A stretch of 64,000 nucleotides of DNA from Xanthomonas hortorum (GCF_024339125.1 NZ_CP101417.1:3173001-3237000); one strand, 5' to 3'. Positions 1-10,411 are shown, counted from the stretch's first letter. The notes: generated by a model from the sequence alone, not told the origin. Program-made: numbers and translations.

Positions 1-611
1 TCCCAGTTTTCCAGGATGTCCTCGTTGGCGAACTTCTCGGTACCGATCAGGTTGACGTGGCGGATCTTGGCCGCCTTGCCTTCCTTGATCGCGATGGCCA
101 CGTCGACGCGGTTGCGATCCAGCGGGCTCACCGTCGGAGTGATCTCGACGTTGTACTTGCCGCGGTTGTTGTACTGGCGGGTCAGTTCCTGGGTCACGCG
201 GTCCAGGCTCAGCCGGTCGAAGGTGCCGCCTTCGGTCAGGCCGATATCGCCCAGGCCCTTGAGCAGCTCTTCGGACTTGATGTCCTTGTTGCCGGTCACG
301 GTGAGCTTGTTGATCGCCGGGCGCTCCTTGACCGTGATCACCAGGATGTTGCCCTGGCGATCCAGCTGCACGTCTTCGAAGAAGCCGGTGCGGTACAGCG
401 CACGGATCGAGTCGGCAACCTTGCCATCGTCCACGGTGTCGCCGCGATTCACCGGCAGATAGGTGAACACGGTGCCGGAGGCAATGCGCTGCAGGCCGTC
501 GACGCGGATGTCGCTGGCAACGAACGGCTCGGCCGCCAGGGCCAGGGCTGGCAGGCTGAGGCCGGCGGCAAGAGCGAGGGCAAGCAGGCGGCGAGTGGGA
601 AGACGCGTCAT
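1..611 (-). CDS. bamA: Outer-membrane assembly factor BamA, N-terminal part (runs off left edge)
   Basis: This is the first ~203 codons of the Omp85 protein at the heart of the BAM complex, which folds beta-barrel proteins into the outer membrane. The start at 611 gives an Arg-containing n-region, a Leu/Ala-rich core and a signal-peptidase-like site before AAEPF. Next comes the POTRA-type opening SDIRVDGLQRI, then FFEDVQL and VKERPAI, covering POTRA 1, POTRA 2 and the start of POTRA 3. The barrel lies outside the window. It is the last visible gene of a minus-strand envelope-biogenesis run and follows rseP by 83 bp, the conserved order in many proteobacteria. The family call is secure. Confidence 0.95.
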   Translation of the reverse strand, partial: MTRLPTRRLLALALAAGLSLPALALAAEPFVASDIRVDGLQRIASGTVFTYLPVNRGDTVDDGKVADSIRALYRTGFFEDVQLDRQGNILVITVKERPAINKLTVTGNKDIKSEELLKGLGDIGLTEGGTFDRLSLDRVTQELTRQYNNRGKYNVEITPTVSPLDRNRVDVAIAIKEGKAAKIRHVNLIGTEKFANEDILENW

Positions 612-694
612 GTCACATCCGGTTGGAGTCGATTTCGGGTGTTGCTGGATGCCGACGTATGACGACGACAACAGGCGGAAAGGGTGGAGCAGTT

Positions 695-2041
695 TCATCG
701 TGGAAGCAGGCCGAGGATGTCGTTGTAGAACGCCAGTCCCATCAGCCCTGCCAGGAGCGCCAGGCCGACATATTGCCCGGCAATCATGGCCCGTTCGCTG
801 ATCGGGCTGCCCTTGATCAACTCGATAAGGTAATACAGCAGATGCCCACCGTCCAAGATCGGGATGGGCATCAGGTTGATGATCGCCAGGCTGAGCGACA
901 GCAATCCCAGGAAATACAGGAACCAGTCGAGCCCGCGTTCGGCCGAGGCATTGGCGGCGCGCGCAATTGTGACTGGGCCGGAGATGTTTTTCACCGAGGC
1001 CTGGCCGGTCAGCATGCGCTTCATCATGCCCAGCGAATCGGCAGTCATCTTGCCGGTTTCGCGGATGGCGGCAGGGACGGCGGCGAACAGGCCGTACTGC
1101 TGGCGGCTGTCGTAGGCCGGGGCTGGTGCGGGGGCAAACCCCACGCCCAGCATCCACTGTCCTTGCGGCGACTTGCGCGGGGCAATTTCCAGCGCCAGCC
1201 GGTCTTCGCCGCGTGCGACCTCGATCATGCCTTTCCCGCCCTGCGCGCCCAGCGTCTGCAGCTGGGCAGGAATCTCGTCGGCCGAGCGGATCGGCTGGCC
1301 ATCGATGGCCACGATGCGGTCGCCCGGCTTGAGCAGGCCCTCGGCCGCAGAGCCGGCGACCACCTGACCCACCACCGGCGGCTGCAGCATGAACTGCCAG
1401 CCGATGCCGGCCAGCGCGGCCACGCGGCGCTCGTCGAAACCGGCCGGCAGCTGCGACAGGCGCAGGGTGTGCTCGCTGTTGCCGGCGCCCTCGGCGGCGG
1501 TCAGCACGCGGATATCGCGCCTGTCCATCGCTGCGGTGGTGAGCTGCATGCTCGCATCGCTCCAGCTGCTCACGTTGCGGTCGTCGATCCGCACGATGCG
1601 CTCGCCAGGCGTCAGCCCGGCTTCGGCGGCCAGGCCATCGGCACGGCCGACGGTGGCCGAATAATCCTGCTTGCCGACCACGAACATCGCCCACAGCATC
1701 GCCATGCACAGCAACAGGTTGGCGATCGGGCCGGCCGCGACAATCGCGATGCGTTGCCACACCGTCTTGCGATTGAAGGCCTGATCCTGCTCGGCCGGAT
1801 GCACCTCGCCTTCGCGCTCGTCGAGCATCTTGACGTAGCCGCCCAGCGGAATCGCGGCGATCGCGAACTCGGTACCGTGGCGGTCGCGGCGCATCCACAA
1901 CGGCTTGCCGAAACCCACCGAAAACCGCAGCACCTTGACGCCACAGCGGCGCGCGACCCAGAAGTGCCCGAATTCGTGAAACGTCACCAACACGCCCAGG
2001 CTGACGATCATCCACCAGACCGAACCGATGAAATCACCCAT
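695..2041 (-). CDS. rseP: Site-2 protease RseP, inner-membrane zinc metalloprotease
   Basis: RseP is the intramembrane protease that, after DegS, cuts the anti-sigma factor RseA and so releases the envelope-stress sigma factor; it also clears signal peptides. The 448-residue length is normal. The zinc motif HEFGH is at residues 22-26 in the first membrane segment, and the second active-site motif LDGGH is near residues 396-400. Two PDZ-like segments lie between them (around GLTPGERIVRIDDR and LLKPGDRIVAIDGQ), and the C-terminal end is hydrophobic. It sits between dxr and bamA, as in E. coli and many relatives. Confidence 0.95.
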   Translation of the reverse strand: MGDFIGSVWWMIVSLGVLVTFHEFGHFWVARRCGVKVLRFSVGFGKPLWMRRDRHGTEFAIAAIPLGGYVKMLDEREGEVHPAEQDQAFNRKTVWQRIAIVAAGPIANLLLCMAMLWAMFVVGKQDYSATVGRADGLAAEAGLTPGERIVRIDDRNVSSWSDASMQLTTAAMDRRDIRVLTAAEGAGNSEHTLRLSQLPAGFDERRVAALAGIGWQFMLQPPVVGQVVAGSAAEGLLKPGDRIVAIDGQPIRSADEIPAQLQTLGAQGGKGMIEVARGEDRLALEIAPRKSPQGQWMLGVGFAPAPAPAYDSRQQYGLFAAVPAAIRETGKMTADSLGMMKRMLTGQASVKNISGPVTIARAANASAERGLDWFLYFLGLLSLSLAIINLMPIPILDGGHLLYYLIELIKGSPISERAMIAGQYVGLALLAGLMGLAFYNDILGLLPR

Positions 2042-2067
2042 GGATGCAACTCGGCTGCGTGGATCGA

Positions 2068-3258
2068 TCAGGCATGAAAGGAATGATGGGCGAGGGCGCG
2101 TTCAGTGATCTGCCGTGCTTGGGCATCGGCAGAAAGAAGGGTGTCGAGGGTGTCGGCATTGTGCCGTGGGAGCGTTGTCAGTGTGTGTTCGACCAACGCT
2201 GGGATCGCTAGGAAACCCACTTTGCCCTGAAGAAAGGCTGAAACAGCCACTTCGTTGGCCGCGTTCAGGATCGCGGGCGCGGTTCCACCGGCCTCCAGTG
2301 CCTCCCAGGCCAGCCGCAGACACGGAAATGCGGCGGTGTCCGGTGCTTCGAAATCCAGTCGCCCCTGGCTCAGCAGATCCAGCCCGGCAACGCCCGATTC
2401 GACCCGCTCCGGCCACGCCAGGCCGACCGCCAGGGTGGTGCGCATGTCCGGCAGGCCAAGCTGGGCCAGGGTGGAGCCGTCGACGAATTCGACCAGCGAA
2501 TGCACCAGGCTTTGCGGGTGCACCAGCACATCGATCTGCGCGCCGGGCAGGCCGAACAGGTGATGCGCCTCGATGACCTCCAGGCCTTTGTTCATCAGGG
2601 TCGCCGAATCCACCGAAATCTTCGGGCCCATCGACCATTTGGGATGTGCGACCGCTTGCGCCGGGGTGACCGCGCCCAGCGCGGCGCGCTCCCAGCCGCG
2701 GAATGGCCCGCCGGAGGCGGTCAGGATCACCCGCCGCACGCCACGGCTGGCGTCGCAGGAGCGCAGGCACTGGAAGATGGCGCTGTGCTCGCTGTCGATC
2801 GGGATGATCTCCGCGCCCGCCGCCGCCGCGGTGCGGGTCAGCAGCTCGCCGGCCAGCACCAGCGATTCCTTGTTGGCCAGCAGCAGGCGCTTGCCGGCGC
2901 GGGCGGCGGCCAGGGTCGAAGGCAGGCCGGCGGCGCCCACGATGGCGGCCACCACGGTGTCGCAGGCATCGCTGCCGGCCAGTGCATCCAGTGCCTCGCT
3001 ACCTGCATGCGCCTGCGTGGCCAGGCTGGCCGCACGCAAGCCATCGCGCAGCGCCGGGTACAGGGAGTGGTCGGCAATCACCGCATGCGCGGGCCGATGC
3101 GCGGCGCATAGCGCCAGCAATGCCTCGACCTTGTTACCGGCCGACAGCACGCTGGCGCGCAGCCGCTCGGGGTGACGGGCGATCACATCCAATGCCGACG
3201 CACCGATCGAGCCGGTGGCGCCGAACACGGCGACCTGACGGAGAGAAGAGCCAGCCAT
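2068..3258 (-). CDS. dxr: 1-deoxy-D-xylulose-5-phosphate reductoisomerase
   Basis: Dxr makes 2-C-methyl-D-erythritol 4-phosphate from DXP with NADPH, the first committed step of the MEP isoprenoid pathway. The start at 3258 gives 396 residues, the usual length. The open frame continues upstream only as a shadow across cdsA, so that longer version is rejected. The NADPH-binding GATGSIG is at residues 13-19. ANKESLV and [12 protein letters not shown] carry substrate and metal ligands, and [11 protein letters not shown] is typical. The gene starts 2 bp after the cdsA stop and feeds isoprenoid to uppS in the same run. Confidence 0.96.
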   Translation of the reverse strand: MAGSSLRQVAVFGATGSIGASALDVIARHPERLRASVLSAGNKVEALLALCAAHRPAHAVIADHSLYPALRDGLRAASLATQAHAGSEALDALAGSDACDTVVAAIVGAAGLPSTLAAARAGKRLLLANKESLVLAGELLTRTAAAAGAEIIPIDSEHSAIFQCLRSCDASRGVRRVILTASGGPFRGWERAALGAVTPAQAVAHPKWSMGPKISVDSATLMNKGLEVIEAHHLFGLPGAQIDVLVHPQSLVHSLVEFVDGSTLAQLGLPDMRTTLAVGLAWPERVESGVAGLDLLSQGRLDFEAPDTAAFPCLRLAWEALEAGGTAPAILNAANEVAVSAFLQGKVGFLAIPALVEHTLTTLPRHNADTLDTLLSADAQARQITERALAHHSFHA

Positions 3259-3260
3259 GC

Positions 3261-4088
3261 CTAGAATCCGAGAATTTCCTTGCCGAGTGCGAACACCGGA
3301 AGGGCGGCGAGCACGCCATCGATGCGATCCAGCACGCCGCCGTGGCCCGGAATCACAGCACCCGAATCCTTGGCGCCGGCGTGGCGCTTGAGCAGGCTCT
3401 CGAACAGGTCGCCCAGCACCGAGGCCAGCACCGCAATGGCAGAGACCAGCATCAGCTGCGGCACATGCGCCAGGGTCAGACCGGCCAGCCAGCCGAATGC
3501 GCAGGCGACCACGATGCCGGCAACCATGCCGCCGAGCAGGCCTTCGATGGTCTTGTTCGGGCTGACCCGCGGCGCCAGCTTGTGCTTGCCGAACGCGCGA
3601 CCGGCGAAATACGCGCCCGAATCGGCCGCCCACACCATGGTCAGCGCGGTCAGTAACCACAGATTGCCCTTGTCCGGATTGGCATGCAGCAGCACCAGCG
3701 CGGCCCAGGCCGGCAGCACCGCCAGCGTGCCGGCGGCCAGCTTGAGCGCACGCGCCTGGCCGTTGCCGTGGTCTGCGCCAAAGGTGAAAAAGCGCAGCCA
3801 GAGCAAGGCCAGCAGCCACCAGGCGACACCCACCAACGCGGCAATCTGGAACAGCACCATGGAGCCGGCCGACGCCCACACCATCAGCACCATCAGCAGC
3901 AGATTGAGCATCAGCAGCACGGTGCGCGGCAGGCTGTCGTCGATGCCGGACAGCTTGAGCCACTCCCACAGGCCGGTCAGGAACAGGATCGCCGCCAGCG
4001 CTGCCAGCCATTGGGTCGGCAGTAGTACGATCGCGCAGATGGCGAGCGGCGCCATGATCAACGCGGCAATCACGCGGGTCCTGGTCAT
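3261..4088 (-). CDS. cdsA: Phosphatidate cytidylyltransferase
   Basis: CdsA makes CDP-diacylglycerol from phosphatidic acid and CTP, the branch point of phospholipid synthesis in the inner membrane. The 275-residue product is almost entirely hydrophobic, with about eight membrane segments. The C-terminal signature region reads [13 protein letters not shown], then [19 protein letters not shown], with the conserved Asp residues. The start at 4088 overlaps the uppS stop in an ATGA arrangement, which points to translational coupling. A longer in-frame reading to 4250 is the uppS shadow. Confidence 0.95.
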   Translation of the reverse strand: MTRTRVIAALIMAPLAICAIVLLPTQWLAALAAILFLTGLWEWLKLSGIDDSLPRTVLLMLNLLLMVLMVWASAGSMVLFQIAALVGVAWWLLALLWLRFFTFGADHGNGQARALKLAAGTLAVLPAWAALVLLHANPDKGNLWLLTALTMVWAADSGAYFAGRAFGKHKLAPRVSPNKTIEGLLGGMVAGIVVACAFGWLAGLTLAHVPQLMLVSAIAVLASVLGDLFESLLKRHAGAKDSGAVIPGHGGVLDRIDGVLAALPVFALGKEILGF

Positions 4089-4861
4089 GCGGAGGAGGCC
4101 TCTGTCGCCTTGTCGGCAATCTGGGCGCTGGTCAGGCCGAAGCGACGTTCGCGCCCGGCATAGTCGTCCAGCGCCTGCTGCAGCACCGCGGCATCGAACT
4201 CCGGCCACAGGGTTTCGGTGAACCACAGTTCGGTATAGGCCAGCTGCCACAACAGGAAATTGCTGATGCGGGTGTCGCCACCGGTGCGGATGAACAGATC
4301 CGGCGCCGGCAGGTCGGCCAATGCGATCCGGCTGGCCAGCAGGGCTTCGTCGATCTGCTGCGGCTGCAGACGGCCGGCAGCCACTTCTTCGGCCAGTGCA
4401 CGTGCGGCCAGCGCGATGTCCTGGCGGCCGCCGTAGCTGGCAGCGATGCTCAGCACCAGCCGCGAGTTGGCGGCGGTGATGCGCTCGGCGCCGGCCATGC
4501 GCTCGCGCAACGGCGCGGCAAAGCGGCTGCGGTCGCCGATGAAACGCACTTGCACGCCACGCCGCTGCAGTTCGTCGACCTCGCGATCGAGTGCATGCAG
4601 GAACAACTTCATCAAGGCATCCACTTCCTCCTGCGGGCGGCCCCAGTTTTCACTGGAGAACGCGAACAGGGTCAGCGCCGAGACGCCTTTTTCCAGGCAG
4701 AAGTCGATGGTGCGATTGACCGCACGCGCGCCTGCGCGATGGCCGATCATGCGCGGACGGCGCCGACGCTGCGCCCAACGCCCGTTGCCATCCATGATGA
4801 TGGCAATGTGGCGCGGCACGGCGGCAGCGGAGGGTTCTGGATGCATGGCAGGTGATGCCAC
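4085..4861 (-). CDS. uppS: Undecaprenyl diphosphate synthase
   Basis: UppS is the cis-prenyltransferase that extends farnesyl diphosphate to C55 undecaprenyl diphosphate, the lipid carrier for peptidoglycan and O-antigen. The product has 258 residues. The catalytic block [10 protein letters not shown] is at residues 21-30, with Asp24. SSENWGRP and the C-terminal [19 protein letters not shown] block are also present. An internal Met six residues in could be the true start. The gene lies 2 bp after frr and overlaps cdsA by 4 bp. Confidence 0.95.
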   Translation of the reverse strand: MASPAMHPEPSAAAVPRHIAIIMDGNGRWAQRRRRPRMIGHRAGARAVNRTIDFCLEKGVSALTLFAFSSENWGRPQEEVDALMKLFLHALDREVDELQRRGVQVRFIGDRSRFAAPLRERMAGAERITAANSRLVLSIAASYGGRQDIALAARALAEEVAAGRLQPQQIDEALLASRIALADLPAPDLFIRTGGDTRISNFLLWQLAYTELWFTETLWPEFDAAVLQQALDDYAGRERRFGLTSAQIADKATEASSA

Positions 4862-4863
4862 GA

Positions 4864-5421
4864 TCAGACCGTCATCAGTTCCTGTTCCTTGCCCTTGACG
4901 ACCTCATCCACGTCCTTGATGGCCTTGTCGGTCAGCTTCTGGATGTCGTCTTCGGCGCTGCGCGCCTCGTCTTCGGTGACTGCCTTGTCCTTGAGCAGAT
5001 CCTTGACCTGCTGGTTGGCATCGCGCCGGATGTTGCGGATGGCCACCTTGCTGTCTTCGCCTTCGCCGTGCACGGACTTGCTGAGCTCCTTGCGGCGCTC
5101 CTCGGTCAGCGGCGGCAGGTTCAGACGGATCACGGTGCCGACCACGGTCGGGGTCAGGCCCAGATCCGAGGCATAGATCGCTTTTTCGACGTCCTTGATC
5201 ATGCCCTTGTCGAACAGGCTGATGACCAGCGAGCGGCCTTCGGAGACGCTGATGCTGGCAACCTGATTCAAGGGGGTGTCGGTGCCGTATGCCTTGACCT
5301 TGATGTTGTCCAGCAGCGCCGGAGAGGCGCGGCCGGTACGCACGGTGGTCAGGGAATGGCGCAGAGCATCGATGCTCTTGGTCATGCGCGTGAGCGCGTC
5401 TTGTTTGATCTGGTTGAGCAT
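4864..5421 (-). CDS. frr: Ribosome recycling factor
   Basis: RRF works with EF-G to split post-termination ribosomes. The start at 5421 ([10 protein letters not shown]) gives 185 residues, the standard length. The frame stays open upstream for 31 codons, but those are non-conserved and are not counted. Typical blocks are [12 protein letters not shown] in the helical domain and [12 protein letters not shown] near the hinge, with the charged C-terminal helix. The gene follows pyrH, the conserved pairing. Confidence 0.96.
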   Translation of the reverse strand: MLNQIKQDALTRMTKSIDALRHSLTTVRTGRASPALLDNIKVKAYGTDTPLNQVASISVSEGRSLVISLFDKGMIKDVEKAIYASDLGLTPTVVGTVIRLNLPPLTEERRKELSKSVHGEGEDSKVAIRNIRRDANQQVKDLLKDKAVTEDEARSAEDDIQKLTDKAIKDVDEVVKGKEQELMTV

Positions 5422-5584
5422 CGCCGGAATCCGTGTGGAGCTGAATCCGGGGATTATAGCCGGGACTGCGTTTTGAGACTTGCCGGCTGGCAGGGTCCTG
5501 CGCAGCCGGTTCACTTGCGGCGCCGCTTCAGCCCGGCGACGCTATCGGTCAGGTATCAGCGCAGTTCCTGGAACGGCGCTTTTG

Positions 5585-5607
5585 CGATTCCCCAATCCCG
5601 ATTCCCA
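5585..5607. repeat. Degenerate ATTCCC-type short repeat after pyrH
   Basis: Three tandem variants of gattccc/caatccc lie 3 bp beyond the pyrH stop codon. Similar clusters occur at 12018-12045, 60641-60670 and 60728-60755, mostly just past the 3' end of minus-strand genes. No clear hairpin is formed by this copy alone. Its function is unknown. Confidence 0.6.
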
Positions 5608-5610
5608 ACC

Positions 5611-6333
5611 TCAGCTCCGGCCCTGAACCAGCGTGCCGATCTGCTCGCCGTGCAGGATGCGCAGCAGCACGCCGGGCTCGCTCATGCCGAAGATGCGCAG
5701 CGGCAGGTCGCTGTCGCGTGCCAGGGCGAAGGCGGCGGTGTCCATCACTTCCAGGCCCTGCATGATGACCTGGTCGTAGGTCAGGGTGTCGTAACGCACC
5801 GCATCGGTGTGCTTCTTCGGGTCCTTGTCGTAGACGCCGTCGACCTTGGTTGCCTTGAGCAGCAGGTCGGCACCGATCTCGATCGCGCGCAGCGCCGCAC
5901 CCGAGTCGGTGGTGAAGAACGGGTTGCCGGTGCCGGCGGCGAAGATGGCGATGCGGCCCTTTTCCAGATGACGGATCGCGCGCCGGCGGATGAAGTCTTC
6001 GCACACGTCGTTGATCTTGATCGCGCTCATCACGCGCACCTTGGCGCCGAGCTTTTCCAGCGCGTCCTGCATGGCCAGTGCGTTGATCACGGTGGCCAGC
6101 ATGCCCATGTGATCGCCGGTGACGCGGTCCATGCCGCTGGCGGCCAGACCTGCGCCGCGGAAGATGTTGCCGCCGCCGATCACCAGTGCGACCTGCGCGC
6201 CGGCCTGCTGCGCTTCGATCACTTCATGGGCGAGGCGATTGATGACTTTGGGGTCGATGCCGTAATCCCCGTCTCCCATCAGCGCCTCCCCGGAAAGTTT
6301 GAGAAGAATGCGGCGATAGGGAAGTGCAGACAT
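5611..6333 (-). CDS. pyrH: UMP kinase
   Basis: PyrH phosphorylates UMP to UDP with ATP and belongs to the amino-acid-kinase fold, unlike eukaryotic UMP kinases. The start at 6333 ([15 protein letters not shown]) gives 240 residues, as expected; codons further upstream are non-conserved. Landmarks are LKLSGEAL at the phosphate loop, [23 protein letters not shown] and the C-terminal [14 protein letters not shown]. It heads the pyrH-frr-uppS-cdsA-dxr-rseP-bamA run, and the 106 bp before the next gene could hold the promoter. Confidence 0.96.
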   Translation of the reverse strand: MSALPYRRILLKLSGEALMGDGDYGIDPKVINRLAHEVIEAQQAGAQVALVIGGGNIFRGAGLAASGMDRVTGDHMGMLATVINALAMQDALEKLGAKVRVMSAIKINDVCEDFIRRRAIRHLEKGRIAIFAAGTGNPFFTTDSGAALRAIEIGADLLLKATKVDGVYDKDPKKHTDAVRYDTLTYDQVIMQGLEVMDTAAFALARDSDLPLRIFGMSEPGVLLRILHGEQIGTLVQGRS

Positions 6334-6439
6334 GGGGGAACCTCGGTGTGGGGGATCGGCAAACGCCGGCAAGTCTAGCGGAAGCCTGTCACCGGGCGTG
6401 GTAAAAATTCGCTTGTCGGGGCGTGACGTGATGCGTTGC

Positions 6440-7963
6440 TCAGTGCGCGCGCAGCGGCTGCGGGGCTGGCACATCGGTCGCATCGTAAGCGGTGACACGG
6501 TTGCGGCCGCGATGCTTGGAGCGATACAGCGTACTGTCGGCAGCCTGCAATAAATGCTCGATGCTCTCGAACTGGCGGCCGCCGCCGCCATGCGTGGCCA
6601 GCCCTGCGGAGAAGGTGATGTGCAGCGGGCCGCTCTGCAATTGCGCCATCGGCGTGCGTGCGGTTTCGACCAGGATGCGCTCGATCACCATCAATGCGGC
6701 GTCGGCTGTGGTGTTGGGCAGGATCACCAGGAATTCTTCGCCACCATAGCGGGCGACCAGGTCGCTGGTGCGCACCATCCGCTGCAGTGTCTGCGCAAAA
6801 TTACGCAGCACTTCGTCGCCGATCAGGTGCCCATGCGAATCGTTGACGCGCTTGAAGTCGTCCAGATCGATGAAGGCGATCGACAGCGGCCAGCTCTGGC
6901 GTGATGCAAGCTCGAATTCGTGCTCGAGCGCAGTGCCGAGCTGGTGCCGATTGAACACACCGGTGAGTGCGTCGCGGCTGGCCTGTTCGGCCAGATGACG
7001 CATGCGGTTTTCCGATTCGTCGGCATGCCGGCGCGCTTCGGCCACATCCTGCAACTCGCGCAGGCTGCGCAGCATCGCCAACTCGCGGGCCTGCTCGAAG
7101 ATCATCTGGATGTGCTCGGGCTGCGGTACGCGGATGTCGAACAGGGCTTCCAGTTCGGGCAGCGATTCGGCGATGCGCTCGATCACTTTTTCGAAGCGTT
7201 CTGCGTCCAGTTCCAGCACCTGCTGGGCCTGCTGTTGCGCGTGTTCGGTGGCGGTGACCGCGCTGGCCGACAGCCAGATATCGGCCAGCCGTCCGGACAG
7301 CGCGACACAGGCCATGAACGGTTCCAGGCTGGCTGGCTCCTGTTCGCTTTGCGCGATCGCGTTCTGCAGATACGGCGGTAACTGCCATTGATGCGCAAGC
7401 CAGGCGCCGACCTCGGCATGGGTTGCGCCAAGGTGCTCGCGCTCGGCTTCCAGCAACGCGGTGTTGTCCGGTGCCTGTTCCAGCAGCGGCGCATACAGCG
7501 CGGGTGCGCCTTGCAGCAGGGCCAGCTTGCCGATGTCCTGCAGCAGGCCGGCCAGCATCAATTCTTCGGGTTTGCGGATGCCGTAGGCCTGCCCGAGGAT
7601 GCGGCTGGCCAGTGCGCACAAGCCGGCACGCCGCCAGATACGATCGTGCAGCGGATGCGCGGTGAAGGTGCTGCGCACGCCGTGCACCATCGAAAACCCA
7701 AGTGCCAGGCTCAAGGTGGCGTTGAGGCCGAGCATGGTCAGCGCCTGGCCGAGGTTGTCGATGCGGCGGCGGCTGGCGTACAGCGGCGAATTGGCAACGC
7801 GCAGCATGCGTGCGCTCAATGCCATGTCCATGCCGATGACATTGGCCGTCGCGGTCATGTCCACATCGGGGTCTTGCGCAAGTTCAATGATGCGCAGCGC
7901 GACGCCGGGCGGCGATGGCAGATTGCGGCAGTAGTGCAGGGCGGCTTGGAGGTCTGGTTGCAT
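6440..7963 (-). CDS. HDOD-GGDEF diguanylate cyclase
   Basis: This is a 507-residue signalling protein without a membrane segment. Residues ~10-210 form an HDOD domain ([18 protein letters not shown], then a degenerate HD-like fold). A short linker follows, with a coiled-coil-like stretch near 280-325. The C-terminal GGDEF domain has the intact motif GGEEF at 407-411. An RxxD site (RTSD, 398-401) sits exactly five residues before it, so the enzyme should make c-di-GMP and be product-inhibited. The output target is not evident from its neighbours. HDOD proteins in Xanthomonas are linked to c-di-GMP and virulence control, but no specific homologue is claimed here. Confidence 0.9.
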   Translation of the reverse strand: MQPDLQAALHYCRNLPSPPGVALRIIELAQDPDVDMTATANVIGMDMALSARMLRVANSPLYASRRRIDNLGQALTMLGLNATLSLALGFSMVHGVRSTFTAHPLHDRIWRRAGLCALASRILGQAYGIRKPEELMLAGLLQDIGKLALLQGAPALYAPLLEQAPDNTALLEAEREHLGATHAEVGAWLAHQWQLPPYLQNAIAQSEQEPASLEPFMACVALSGRLADIWLSASAVTATEHAQQQAQQVLELDAERFEKVIERIAESLPELEALFDIRVPQPEHIQMIFEQARELAMLRSLRELQDVAEARRHADESENRMRHLAEQASRDALTGVFNRHQLGTALEHEFELASRQSWPLSIAFIDLDDFKRVNDSHGHLIGDEVLRNFAQTLQRMVRTSDLVARYGGEEFLVILPNTTADAALMVIERILVETARTPMAQLQSGPLHITFSAGLATHGGGGRQFESIEHLLQAADSTLYRSKHRGRNRVTAYDATDVPAPQPLRAH

Positions 7964-8196
7964 GATTCATCGCCGACGGTGAGCGCAAGCATACAGCTGC
8001 GTTCGTTGAGTGGGGCACGCCAAGCTTTGCCATCGCTGCGCTGCGATATGCGCGTTCTGGACGCTGAGAGCCTTGTCGGCATTCAGATTTAGCGGCCACC
8101 GTCACAACATCTGTAGAGTCGAGGTCGGTTGTCGGTGCGGTGTATGCGTGCGCTTCAGCTTTGAGCGTCGGTGCGGATGCGCATCAGGTTTCAGGC

Positions 8197-8231
8197 AAAA
8201 AAAAGCCGCGGCATGCCGCGGCTTTTTTTTT
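8197..8231 (-). terminator. Rho-independent terminator after tsf
   Basis: A perfect GC-rich hairpin (8205-8222, gccgcggc arms around a two-base centre) has eight A residues on one side and nine T on the other. It lies 15 bp past the tsf stop and would end the rpsB-tsf transcript; the A/T symmetry makes it bidirectional. The rest of 7964-8245 should hold the promoter of the HDOD-GGDEF gene, but no convincing box was seen. Confidence 0.9.
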
Positions 8232-8245
8232 GCGTGTGGCGAAGA

Positions 8246-9124
8246 TCAGGCCAGGCCGGCCTGCTTCATCACTTCGGCGGCGTAGTCTTCCACCACCTTC
8301 TCGATGCCTTCGCCAACGGCCAGGCGCTGGAAGCCGATCACCTCTGCACCGGCCGCCTTGACGGCCTGCTCGACGGTCTGATCGGTGTTCAGCACGTACG
8401 GCTGACCGTACAGCGTGACTTCGTTGATGATCTTGCTGATCTTGCCGCTGATGATCTTTTCCAGGATCTCGGCCGGCTTGGACTTGTCCTTCTCGGACAT
8501 CTTGGCCAGTTCGATTTCCTTTTCCTTCGCAACGAACTCGGCCGGAACGTCGGAGGCCTTGACGTGCGGCGGGTTCATCGCGGCGATGTGCATGGCGATG
8601 CCGCGTGCCAGCTCGATGTCGCCACCCTTCAGCTCGACCAGCACGCCGATGCGGCCGCCGTGCACGTAGGCTGCGACGTTGTTGGCGCTGTCGATGCGCA
8701 CCAGGCGACGCACCTGCAGGTTCTCGCCGACCTTGGCGATGACCGCAGCGCGGCGTTCTTCGATGGTCTCGCCGCTGTCGAGCTTGACGCTCTTCAGCGC
8801 TTCGGCATCGGCCGCATCCGAGTTCAGCGCAGCGGTGGCCACGGTCTCGGTGAAGGCCAGGAAGTTCTCATCCTTGGCGACAAAGTCGGTTTCGGAATTG
8901 ATTTCGACCAGCACGGCCTTGCCGCCGGCCTGGGCGGTCGCGATGCGGCCTTCGGCGGCAACACGGTCGGCCTTCTTGTCGGCCTTGGCCAGACCCGACT
9001 TGCGCAGCCATTCGGCAGCGGCGTCGATGTCGCCAGCGTTTTCGACGAGTGCCTTCTTGCACTCCATCATGCCGGCGCCAGTGCGCTCGCGCAGTTCCTT
9101 GACCAGGGAAGCAGTGATTTCCAT
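8246..9124 (-). CDS. tsf: Elongation factor Ts
   Basis: EF-Ts is the guanine-nucleotide exchange factor for EF-Tu. The start at 9124 gives 292 residues beginning [20 protein letters not shown]. It includes the conserved CKKAL with the UBA-like N-terminal domain and the signature [12 protein letters not shown]. The open frame continues 16 codons upstream without conservation. It is co-transcribed with rpsB, 170 bp upstream, across a strong hairpin. Confidence 0.97.
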   Translation of the reverse strand: MEITASLVKELRERTGAGMMECKKALVENAGDIDAAAEWLRKSGLAKADKKADRVAAEGRIATAQAGGKAVLVEINSETDFVAKDENFLAFTETVATAALNSDAADAEALKSVKLDSGETIEERRAAVIAKVGENLQVRRLVRIDSANNVAAYVHGGRIGVLVELKGGDIELARGIAMHIAAMNPPHVKASDVPAEFVAKEKEIELAKMSEKDKSKPAEILEKIISGKISKIINEVTLYGQPYVLNTDQTVEQAVKAAGAEVIGFQRLAVGEGIEKVVEDYAAEVMKQAGLA

Positions 9125-9255
9125 GGAATTACCTCGTTTGGACGAATGCATGCGGCGGAGATGTTCCGCCAATGAGGAGACGGCGCAATGTGCTGGCCGC
9201 CCCCGTAGATGTCTTCAGTGGCCCGGGCGACGGGACGCCATGGTCCCGTCGGGGC

Positions 9256-9283
9256 TGCGGCCGCACAGCATGGTGCGGCCGCA
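9256..9283 (-). promoter_or_regulatory. rpsB-tsf intergenic stem-loop
   Basis: A perfect 11-bp inverted repeat (9256-9266 and 9273-9283, tgcggccgcac arms) with a six-base loop lies between the rpsB stop and tsf. There is no T-run, so it is not an obvious terminator. It may act as an mRNA processing or stability element, or a partial attenuator setting the S2 to EF-Ts ratio. Confidence 0.7.
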
Positions 9284-9294
9284 TTGCAGGCCGA

Positions 9295-10134
9295 TTACTC
9301 GGCAGCAGGAGCAGCCGGAGCTGCGGCATCGGCCGGAGCGTCAGCCTTCTTTTCGGTCTTCTCGGCCTTCTTGGCCGGGGCGCGACGGCCCTTGCCTTCG
9401 TCGGCGGATTCGGCCGAGAACTCTTCTTCGCGCACGGAGGCGGAGTTCGGAGCAGCAGCCTTGCCTTCCAGCACGGCGTCGGCAGCGGCGCGTGCATACA
9501 GCTGCACGGCACGAATGGCGTCGTCGTTACCCGGGATGGCGTAGTCGACCAGGGCCGGGTCGTAGTTGGTATCGACCACGGCGATCACCGGGATGCCGAG
9601 CTTCTTGGCTTCCTTGATGGCGATATCTTCATGGCCGATGTCGATCACGAAGATCGCGTCGGGCAGGCGGTTCATTTCCTTGATGCCGCCCAGCGAGGCG
9701 TCCAGCTTCTCGCGCTCGCGACGCAGGCCCAGCACTTCGTGCTTGACCAGCTTCTCGAAGGTGCCATCGGTCTCGGCCGCTTCCAGTTCCTTCAGGCGCG
9801 CAACCGACTGCTTGACGGTGCGGAAGTTGGTCAGCGTGCCGCCCAGCCAGCGCTGGGTCATGAACGGCATGTTGCAACGCTCGGCTTCTTCCTTGATGGA
9901 CTCGCGCGCGCTGCGCTTGGTGCCCAGGAACAGGATGGTGCCGCGCTTCTGCGCGATCGAGGAGAGGAAGTTCATCGCGTCGTTGAAGAGCGGAACGGTC
10001 TTCTCGAGGTTGATGATGTGGATCTTGCCGCGCGCGCCGAAGATGTACGGCGCCATCTTGGGGTTCCAGTAGCGGGTCTGGTGACCGAAATGGACGCCGG
10101 CTTCCAGCATCTGACGCATGGTGACTTGGGGCAT
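9295..10134 (-). CDS. rpsB: 30S ribosomal protein S2
   Basis: S2 binds the head-body junction of the 30S subunit. The start at 10134 ([19 protein letters not shown]) gives 279 residues. Conserved blocks include [17 protein letters not shown]-like LFLGTKRSA and [10 protein letters not shown]. The last ~45 residues are an Ala/Lys/Glu-rich tail, longer than in E. coli and probably disordered. The gene heads the rpsB-tsf operon and is preceded by a long untranslated leader. Confidence 0.97.
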   Translation of the reverse strand: MPQVTMRQMLEAGVHFGHQTRYWNPKMAPYIFGARGKIHIINLEKTVPLFNDAMNFLSSIAQKRGTILFLGTKRSARESIKEEAERCNMPFMTQRWLGGTLTNFRTVKQSVARLKELEAAETDGTFEKLVKHEVLGLRREREKLDASLGGIKEMNRLPDAIFVIDIGHEDIAIKEAKKLGIPVIAVVDTNYDPALVDYAIPGNDDAIRAVQLYARAAADAVLEGKAAAPNSASVREEEFSAESADEGKGRRAPAKKAEKTEKKADAPADAAAPAAPAAE

Positions 10135-10379
10135 TGAAGTAATTCCTGGTAGCGGAATCGCCGTGCGCGGCTGTTGTTGAAAAGTCCGCACATGGATGTG
10201 CGGGCTGTTGCGAGGGACTCGCATCAAAACGCACGTGATTCCGGGGTTGGGCTTCCCTGTCGCCTCCGTGTCGAACCCCTCGCGGGGCACCCCGGCACGG
10301 ATGGCGGCGGCAGGTGTGAATTCGTCGGTGACGTCCGACGTGGACGACGCAATGCGTAAAGACGCAAAACAGCCGGCGG

Positions 10380-10408
10380 AGTATAGCCGGCAGGGCGCGT
10401 CTGCGCAA
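10380..10408 (-). promoter_or_regulatory. Sigma70-type promoter of rpsB-tsf
   Basis: On the minus strand, a -35 box TTGCGC (10408-10403) and a -10 box TATACT (10385-10380) are separated by exactly 17 bp. The start would fall near 10373, leaving a ~240-nt leader (10373-10135) before rpsB. That length suits S2 autoregulation, which is established for the E. coli rpsB leader; the leader itself was not folded. Confidence 0.75.
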
Positions 10409-10411
10409 TTG

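Noticed and set aside
623..2077. 484-codon plus-strand frame over rseP, and similar long frames opposite frr/pyrH (4852-6378), glnD and parC
   Set aside because: All lie opposite clear conserved genes and have the His/Arg/Gln-rich composition of GC-codon shadows.
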